Part shown: in pieces, positions 63,936 through 64,000 of the stretch | Layout of the letters: each line of letters opens with the position of its first letter | Numbering within the stretch: position 1 is the first letter of the stretch | The notes under the pieces: generated by a model | What the model was told of the DNA's origin: nothing | Databases searched by the model: none | Seen by the model: only the letters and a program-made list of their open reading frames with translations | Made by a program: the position numbers and the translations under genes | Assembly (NCBI GenBank): GCA_934351835.1 | Contig: CAKRJP010000003.1 | Location: 1 to 64,000 of the forward strand | DNA length: 64,000 nucleotides | Direction of reading: 5' to 3' | DNA from: an uncultured Lachnospiraceae bacterium | GTDB lineage: Bacteria > Bacillota > Clostridia > Lachnospirales > Lachnospiraceae

Positions 63936-64000
63936 TCAAACTCTGGTTTTGACGCTATACTACGAGTTGGTGTTATTTTAGGAAATGTTAGTGGGGAATG

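Noticed and set aside
1..64000. CRISPR arrays, tRNA or rRNA genes, prophage and transposases
   Set aside because: No regularly spaced repeats, cloverleaf sequences, rRNA segments, integrase or transposase proteins were seen in the window.

Overview
The window looks like chromosomal DNA of a gut Firmicute, most likely a Lachnospiraceae relative (inference). Low-to-mid G+C, strong AGGAGG-type ribosome binding sites, dense operons, clostridial glycine reductase and many Firmicute-type transporters point that way. No rRNA, tRNA, CRISPR array or intact transposon was found.

Left part (1-13.7 kb). A LlaJI/McrC-like restriction endonuclease overlaps an unrecognised gene. A MATE exporter follows, behind a possible attenuator. 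Next is a sulfur/amino-acid uptake operon: binding lipoprotein, permease, an ABC ATPase fused to a GNAT acetyltransferase, and a MalY/PatB-type C-S lyase. A tightly packed membrane-lipid operon then encodes a PAP2 phosphatase, an AglD/YbhN-type flippase, a phosphatidylserine synthase, a phosphatidylserine decarboxylase and an unknown protein. ATP-dependent PEP carboxykinase closes this part.

Defence and envelope region (13.8-28.1 kb). A complete four-gene Wadjet-type anti-plasmid system (JetABCD) is followed by a class II Fic protein. Signal peptidase I, a very large ABC ATPase-FtsX fusion and a P-type cation ATPase come next.

Glycine reductase locus (28.2-36.2 kb). A glycine riboswitch with its own terminator precedes grdX-grdE-grdB-trxB-trxA-grdA-grdC-grdD. 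Two genes contain in-frame TGA selenocysteine codons: grdB codon 351 and grdA codon 44. Plain ORF calling splits grdB and truncates grdA. The locus should convert glycine to acetyl phosphate and ammonia with electrons from NADPH through TrxB/TrxA. The gene order differs from the usual clostridial order.

Vitamin and transport region (36.2-45.7 kb). A BirA-operator-controlled bioY runs divergently from pdxST (PLP synthesis). Then come an AGCS symporter, a DUF1538 membrane protein paired with a tandem PII-like protein, a YitT-family protein, an esterase, and upp with a small downstream ORF.

Right part (45.7-64 kb). A CsbB/YfhO-like glycosylation pair faces an OmpR-type two-component system. A LysR gene faces an operon of a divergent IlvD/Edd dehydratase and an ornithine-cyclodeaminase-family enzyme. 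Further on are a HAD phosphatase, a candidate small RNA, a remnant of an aryl-sulfate sulfotransferase, pyruvate kinase, a second AGCS symporter, a KdpE/short-KdpD pair without kdpFABC, and a xanthine/uracil permease. The window ends in what looks like the tail of a thiamine ECF S-component.
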